From contig CAJUJR010000058.1 of NCBI GenBank assembly GCA_910586605.1, positions 1 through 17,867 of the forward strand: a stretch of DNA of 17,867 nucleotides, written 5' to 3'. A program made the position numbers and the translations under genes. Below, in pieces: positions 15,158 to 17,867 of this stretch (positions within the stretch are counted from its first letter, which is position 1; the number at the start of each line of letters is the position of its first letter). The notes beneath the pieces are model-generated. The model was not told the DNA's origin. It searched no databases and worked only from the letters and a program-made list of their open reading frames with translations. The DNA is from an uncultured Lachnospiraceae bacterium. Lineage in GTDB: Bacteria; Bacillota; Clostridia; Lachnospirales; Lachnospiraceae.

Positions 15158-15184
15158 AAAGGACTGCCGCAACAGCAGTCCTTT
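15158..15184 (-). terminator. Minus-facing intrinsic terminator with no gene before it
   Basis: AAAGGACTGC and GCAGTCCTTT form a perfect 10-bp stem with a 7-nt loop. Read on the minus strand the stem is followed by a T-rich run (CCTTTTTATTTAT); on the plus strand the tail is poor. It should therefore stop minus-strand transcripts coming from 15185-15521, where no gene is visible. Confidence 0.6.
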
Positions 15185-15289
15185 ATAAGGAGAAGGTATG
15201 AAAAAATTTTAAGCACTTATCAAATGATTGTCTGGTTCATTTGATAGTCTTATTATATGGGACAATTATGAACGACGGGTGATATACAT

Positions 15290-15364
15290 ATGAAGAATTT
15301 GTTAACGTTTTTTTTGAAAGTTATGAACAAATTTGAACAATTATGTATTTCTGTTATAGATTAA
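15290..15364 (+). CDS. Possible 24-residue small protein (tentative)
   Basis: A short reading frame starts MKNLLTFFLKVMNKFEQL and ends at TAA 15362-15364. GGGTGAT (15277-15283) lies 6 nt before the ATG and matches the 3' part of the Shine-Dalgarno consensus. The first half is amphipathic or hydrophobic. It may be a chance frame in AT-rich DNA. A promoter candidate overlaps its 3' half, which argues against it. Confidence 0.15.
   Translation: MKNLLTFFLKVMNKFEQLCISVID
15333..15360 (+). promoter_or_regulatory. Candidate promoter for the VanY-like gene
   Basis: TTGAAC (15333-15338), a 16-nt spacer and TATAGA (15355-15360), with the TG of an extended -10 just before it. The leader to 15537 would be about 170 nt. 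Confidence 0.3.
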
Positions 15365-15536
15365 AATGTCTTTGGGAACCATCCGTTTTTAATTCGTCAA
15401 AGTGTACAAAAAAAGTTAATTTTATAGTGTTTTTTCTTAATAATTTCTTAGGAATAGGACAATGAAATATTAAAATACAGCATTCTCAGATATGATATTT
15501 TTATCTTGCAATATTTAATATATGGGGGTGCTAAAA

Positions 15537-16319
15537 ATGAATGAACAAATAAAGAGACAGAAAAGCCATAATAAAAAGCAGGAAAAACATTTTGCACTGA
15601 TTACTAAAATATCTATTATAGTATTTCTTTGCTGCATACTGTTAATTGCAAAAATAGGGGTTCAATTATTTGGTTCTGTGCCAGATTCCATGCTGCCGGA
15701 TGTGAGGAATCCTTTCTCACAGACAACACATGCAAAGGAGATGCCAACAGAAACACCAAACGGTTCTGGATCAGAAACAGGCTGGCAGTTGATACTTGTA
15801 AACCATTCCAATCCTATTCCGGAGGATTATCAGGTAAAGCTAACAAAGCTAAGGAACAACCAATCTGTTGACAGCAGGATTTACCCTGCTTTGCAGGATA
15901 TGTTTGACGATATGAGGGAAGCTGGCCTTATGCCGGTGATTTCTTCTTCTTATCGGACGACGCAAAAACAGCAGTCGCTTTTAGATGAGAAAATTGCTGC
16001 TTATAAAAAAGAAGGATATTCAGATGATGAAGCAGAAAAACTTGCCGGGAAGTGGGTTGCCCCTCCTGGCACAAGTGAACATCAGCTTGGCATGGCAGTG
16101 GATATCACTTCGCTTGACCGTAACGAGCAAAACCCTTCTGTCATATGGAAATGGTTATTGGAGAACAGTTATAAGTATGGTTTTATACTGCGTTATCCGG
16201 AAGGGAAGGAAGATATCACGGGTACAATTTATGAACCGTGGCATTTCCGTTATGTTGGCGGGCAGGCGGCTAGAGAGATAATGGAGCAGGGAATTTGCCT
16301 GGAGGAATATTTGGAGTAA
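15537..16319 (+). CDS. Membrane-anchored D,D-carboxypeptidase, VanY/M15B family
   Basis: This 260-residue zinc peptidase is predicted to trim the terminal D-alanine from peptidoglycan peptides outside the membrane. A single N-terminal membrane helix (about 20-42) follows a Lys-rich cytoplasmic tail, and a linker leads to the catalytic domain (about 90-255). The M15 signatures are complete: SSYRTTQKQQ, S180-E-H182-QLGMAV-D189 (zinc ligands H182 and D189), and E233-PWH236-FRYVG with catalytic E233 and ligand H236. The ATG at 15537 has GGGGGTG (15524-15530) with 6-nt spacing; the in-frame ATG at 15522 overlaps that site. No vancomycin resistance genes are near, so a housekeeping wall role is likelier than resistance. 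Confidence 0.9.
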   Translation: MNEQIKRQKSHNKKQEKHFALITKISIIVFLCCILLIAKIGVQLFGSVPDSMLPDVRNPFSQTTHAKEMPTETPNGSGSETGWQLILVNHSNPIPEDYQVKLTKLRNNQSVDSRIYPALQDMFDDMREAGLMPVISSSYRTTQKQQSLLDEKIAAYKKEGYSDDEAEKLAGKWVAPPGTSEHQLGMAVDITSLDRNEQNPSVIWKWLLENSYKYGFILRYPEGKEDITGTIYEPWHFRYVGGQAAREIMEQGICLEEYLE

Positions 16320-16375
16320 TGGATTCTAGATATTCCCCCAGAATAGACAGTAGGGCAAAATTTATTTAGCTGTGA

Positions 16376-16984
16376 TTAATCCTTTAACACATTTTCAACA
16401 ACAAAACGGATATCTTCAATTTCTGCCGCCATCTGTTGATATGCTGCTTCCTGTTCTGGATTACTTGGATCCCATTGCACATCACCTGGATAGTGCAGGA
16501 TGTAGGTGCTGTCTTTGGTGGAAAATAGATAACGGTAACCTGTAAAATCAAGTCCGTTTTTTTCAAACCGTTCTGGTGTCATAGAGCCTTTGTATTTGAC
16601 AATATAGAATAAAACTCCGCTGTCAAAAGGGTCTTTGGCGCCAGATGCTTTTTTTGCCTGCTTATTGTAGACAATATAATTTTGTTCATGTTTTACAACA
16701 GAATATTTGCCTTCCCAGCTATTGGGCAAATACATTGTAAGATTAATGTCTTCCAACACTGCCATTTCCTGCTTGGCAGGGACTTCTACCACAACCTCCC
16801 GGGCAAAGGCAAATGCCCCGGCGCTAAAGCTGCAAGCCATCAGGGCAATGGCGGCGGCGATTCCGGTAAATGCCCGGATTTTTTTATGGTGTCGCTCCTT
16901 CCTGTAATTAGGAATCTGTTCAGCCTGCCAAACAAGTTTTTCATCAATATTGCCGATGTGTTCTGAAAACTGTTTTTTATTCAT
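16376..16984 (-). CDS. Probable membrane anti-sigma factor
   Basis: This 202-residue protein is translationally coupled to the sigma gene before it (ATGA overlap), the usual place for an anti-sigma factor. A short N-terminal cytoplasmic part (1-37, with IDEKLVWQAEQI) precedes a Lys/Arg/His cluster and one membrane helix (about 38-60). The remaining 140 residues would be outside; this part is acidic with many aromatic residues, is not recognised, and could be a sensing domain. No HxxxCxxC zinc anti-sigma motif is visible. The role is inferred from context and topology, not from a strong motif. It ends facing the vanY-like gene, 56 bp away, with no good terminator between them. Confidence 0.6.
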   Translation of the reverse strand: MNKKQFSEHIGNIDEKLVWQAEQIPNYRKERHHKKIRAFTGIAAAIALMACSFSAGAFAFAREVVVEVPAKQEMAVLEDINLTMYLPNSWEGKYSVVKHEQNYIVYNKQAKKASGAKDPFDSGVLFYIVKYKGSMTPERFEKNGLDFTGYRYLFSTKDSTYILHYPGDVQWDPSNPEQEAAYQQMAAEIEDIRFVVENVLKD

Positions 16985-17538
16985 AGTTCAATCCCCTCGC
17001 TTTCCAGATGCTTTTTTAATTTTTGGCGCATCCCATACAACATGGACTTTACTTTTCCCTGGCTAAATCCAGTATGCATGCAAATTGTTTCAATGGAATC
17101 AAAATACCAATAACGCCTAATAAAAATATTCCGCTTTTCTTCACTTTGCTCCCAGAGAAATTCACTGATTAAATCTTCAATAAATTTTTTTTCGGCTTCT
17201 GATTCAACATAATCTGTGCCAGAAATACATTCCCCTAATTCTTCAAATGAAATAACGGCAGAACGGTTCCGCTTTGCTGCGGTACAATATTCGTATTTTT
17301 TTAGCGCCAGATTTCTGGTGATTTTGCTGACAAATGCAGAAAACTTGTTTGGGCGTTGTGCCGGGATTGCGTTCCAGACAGCAAGCCAGGTATCGTTAAC
17401 ACATTCTTCACTGTCTTCATAACTTGAAAGAATATTATTGGCAATATAAGTGCAAAGTTTTCCGTATTTAGCAGATGTTTCCCTGATAGCATCCTCATCC
17501 CTCTCCCAGTACATTTCAATTATTTTTTTATCATCCAC
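16981..17538 (-). CDS. ECF-like RNA polymerase sigma factor
   Basis: A 185-residue two-domain sigma-70 family protein. Region 2 covers about 20-90 (YIANNILSSYEDSEECVNDT and LAVWNAIP, then FSAFVSKITRNLALKKYE). Region 4 covers about 125-180 (RNIFIRRYWYFDSIETIC, then HTGFSQGKVKSMLYGMRQKL). Regions 1 and 3 are absent, as in ECF sigma factors. It should direct RNA polymerase to a small regulon, held in check by the coupled downstream membrane protein. The start is GTG at 17538 with GGAGG (17548-17552) and 9-nt spacing. The nearby ATG in the leader is out of frame and meets a stop at once. Regulon and signal are unknown. Confidence 0.88.
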   Translation of the reverse strand: MDDKKIIEMYWERDEDAIRETSAKYGKLCTYIANNILSSYEDSEECVNDTWLAVWNAIPAQRPNKFSAFVSKITRNLALKKYEYCTAAKRNRSAVISFEELGECISGTDYVESEAEKKFIEDLISEFLWEQSEEKRNIFIRRYWYFDSIETICMHTGFSQGKVKSMLYGMRQKLKKHLESEGIEL

Positions 17539-17560
17539 ACATAAAAACCTCCATTCTATA

Positions 17561-17639
17561 AGGTATTACTCCGGCGGTTAAATGTCGATGAAATTTACGC
17601 AAGTAAAAACGTCGATATTTAACCGCCAGAGCAATACCT
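17561..17639. repeat. Large inverted repeat (30-nt arms) in the sigma operon leader
   Basis: Arms 17561-17590 and 17610-17639 pair at 26 of 30 positions around a 19-nt loop. Core arm sequence is GGCGGTTAAAT with TATTACTCC outside it. Read as minus-strand RNA, two of the four non-pairs become G-U. It ends only 8 nt from the ribosome binding site of the sigma gene. A half copy lies at 71-107. Confidence 0.75.
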
Positions 17640-17690
17640 ATAAGTAATTAGCAGTTGCTGATTCCTGCGTACGCTGTTTCACTATATATG

Positions 17691-17715
17691 TACGCTTTTA
17701 GAGTCTTGCGTTGCA
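17691..17715 (-). promoter_or_regulatory. Candidate ECF-type promoter for the sigma operon
   Basis: On the minus strand, TGCAAC (17710-17715), a 15-nt spacer and CGTA (17691-17694) resemble the TGAAAC/CGTA pattern of Bacillus ECF sigma promoters, which use 16-nt spacing. If used, the leader is about 145 nt and includes the large inverted repeat. Autoregulation is common for ECF operons, but this match is short. Confidence 0.3.
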
Positions 17716-17813
17716 ATGTTTTTATCAAAATTCTGCTGTTTTCGCATTTCCACCCATTTTTTCGTCTTAAAAGCTATTTTTTTAAAGTCCCTGCCATTGA
17801 AATATAGCATATT

Positions 17814-17838
17814 GTTACTATTCACAGCCAATCGTAAC
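17814..17838 (-). repeat. Compact GTTACTATT-type repeat
   Basis: GTTACTATTCACAGCCAAT matches the left arm of the copies at 1012 and 10358 and is followed at once by CGTAAC. The ends GTTAC and GTAAC are inverted, so this looks like a copy with almost no spacer. Confidence 0.5.
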
Positions 17839-17867
17839 CAAATTTAAGGAAATAAAAAATATCTTCC

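Larger units (their letters stand above)
15016..15536. other. AT-rich intergenic region between ytvI and the carboxypeptidase gene
   Basis: About 520 bp separate the divergent ytvI and vanY-like genes. It holds a minus-facing terminator (15158-15184) and an inverted repeat TATCAAATGA/TCATTTGATA at 15218-15246 (10-bp arms, 9-nt loop). It also holds AAGGAG followed by a five-codon reading frame at 15198, a possible 24-codon frame at 15290-15364, and weak promoter candidates. No long reading frame or recognised RNA is present. Confidence 0.5.
17553..17867. other. Leader and upstream region of the sigma operon, no gene
   Basis: No supportable reading frame is present. The region holds the large inverted repeat at 17561-17639, direct repeats of GTACGCT at 17669 and 17690, a candidate ECF-type promoter at 17691-17715, and a compact GTTACTATT-type repeat at 17814-17838. 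The stretch 17716-17813 is T-rich on the plus strand and otherwise unremarkable. Confidence 0.6.

Noticed and set aside
15016..15216. N-terminal extension of ytvI by 67 codons
   Set aside because: The extension contains the intrinsic terminator and does not look like family sequence (Cys/Phe-rich); a site and ATG exist at 15015.
15522..15536. Earlier ATG for the VanY-like gene
   Set aside because: It overlaps the GGGGGTG ribosome site that is well spaced for the ATG at 15537.
16320..16375. ATTCT/AGAAT hairpin between the VanY-like and anti-sigma genes as a terminator
   Set aside because: The stem is only about 5 bp with a long loop and no U-run on either side.

Overview
The window looks like a chromosomal stretch from a low-to-moderate GC, spore-forming Clostridia, most likely a Lachnospiraceae member. 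This is inferred from the A/T-rich codon use, strong GGAGG-type ribosome binding sites with frequent GTG starts, the HPr kinase next to uvrC, a YtvI-type sporulation membrane protein, and the sigma/anti-sigma pair style. There are no RNA genes, insertion sequences, phage genes or CRISPR arrays. All genes appear intact.

Layout. (1) 127-885, minus: a PHP-domain phosphoesterase of the histidinol-phosphatase type. (2) 1119-10349, plus: a tightly packed probable operon uvrC - hprK - degenerate HD-GYP protein - pth - mfd - PrsA-like lipoprotein. It starts from a clear sigma-A promoter at 924-952 and ends before a hairpin repeat at 10358-10413. It joins nucleotide excision repair (UvrC; Mfd, which couples repair to transcription), carbon-catabolite control (HPr kinase/phosphorylase), ribosome recycling (Pth) and extracytoplasmic protein folding. 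(3) 10525-10977: a lone CheX-type phosphatase gene with its own sigma-A promoter and a strong terminator. (4) 11080-11802: a SpoU/TrmH-type RNA methyltransferase whose ribosome binding site sits 6 nt after that terminator. (5) 11932-13979: two adjacent COG0523 (CobW-type) GTPase genes. The first carries a His/Cys-rich metal-binding tract made of 12-13 residue repeats. The second has lost the CxCC metal motif and ends in a YcgQ-like domain. Together they look like a metal (probably zinc) handling pair. (6) 13972-15015, minus, convergent: a YtvI/AI-2E family membrane protein. (7) 15016-15536: AT-rich spacer with a minus-strand terminator and little else. (8) 15537-16319, plus: membrane-anchored D,D-carboxypeptidase of the VanY (M15B) type. 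(9) 16376-17538, minus: an ECF-like sigma factor and its membrane anti-sigma partner, overlapping by ATGA, with a long leader containing a large inverted repeat.

Two families of dispersed, hairpin-forming intergenic repeats are visible. One (consensus arm GTTACTATTYRCGGC) has copies at 1012-1065, 10358-10413, 11881-11896 and 17814-17838. The other (arm around TTTAACCGCCGGAGTAATA) has a full inverted copy at 17561-17639 and a half copy at 71-107, close to the two ends of the window.

Most of the window is ordinary core genome. The parts most likely to repay attention are the COG0523 pair (metal tract plus a fused YcgQ-like domain), the HD-GYP protein that has lost its catalytic residues inside a repair/HprK operon, and the two repeat families. 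I see no convincing new defence system or mobile system.
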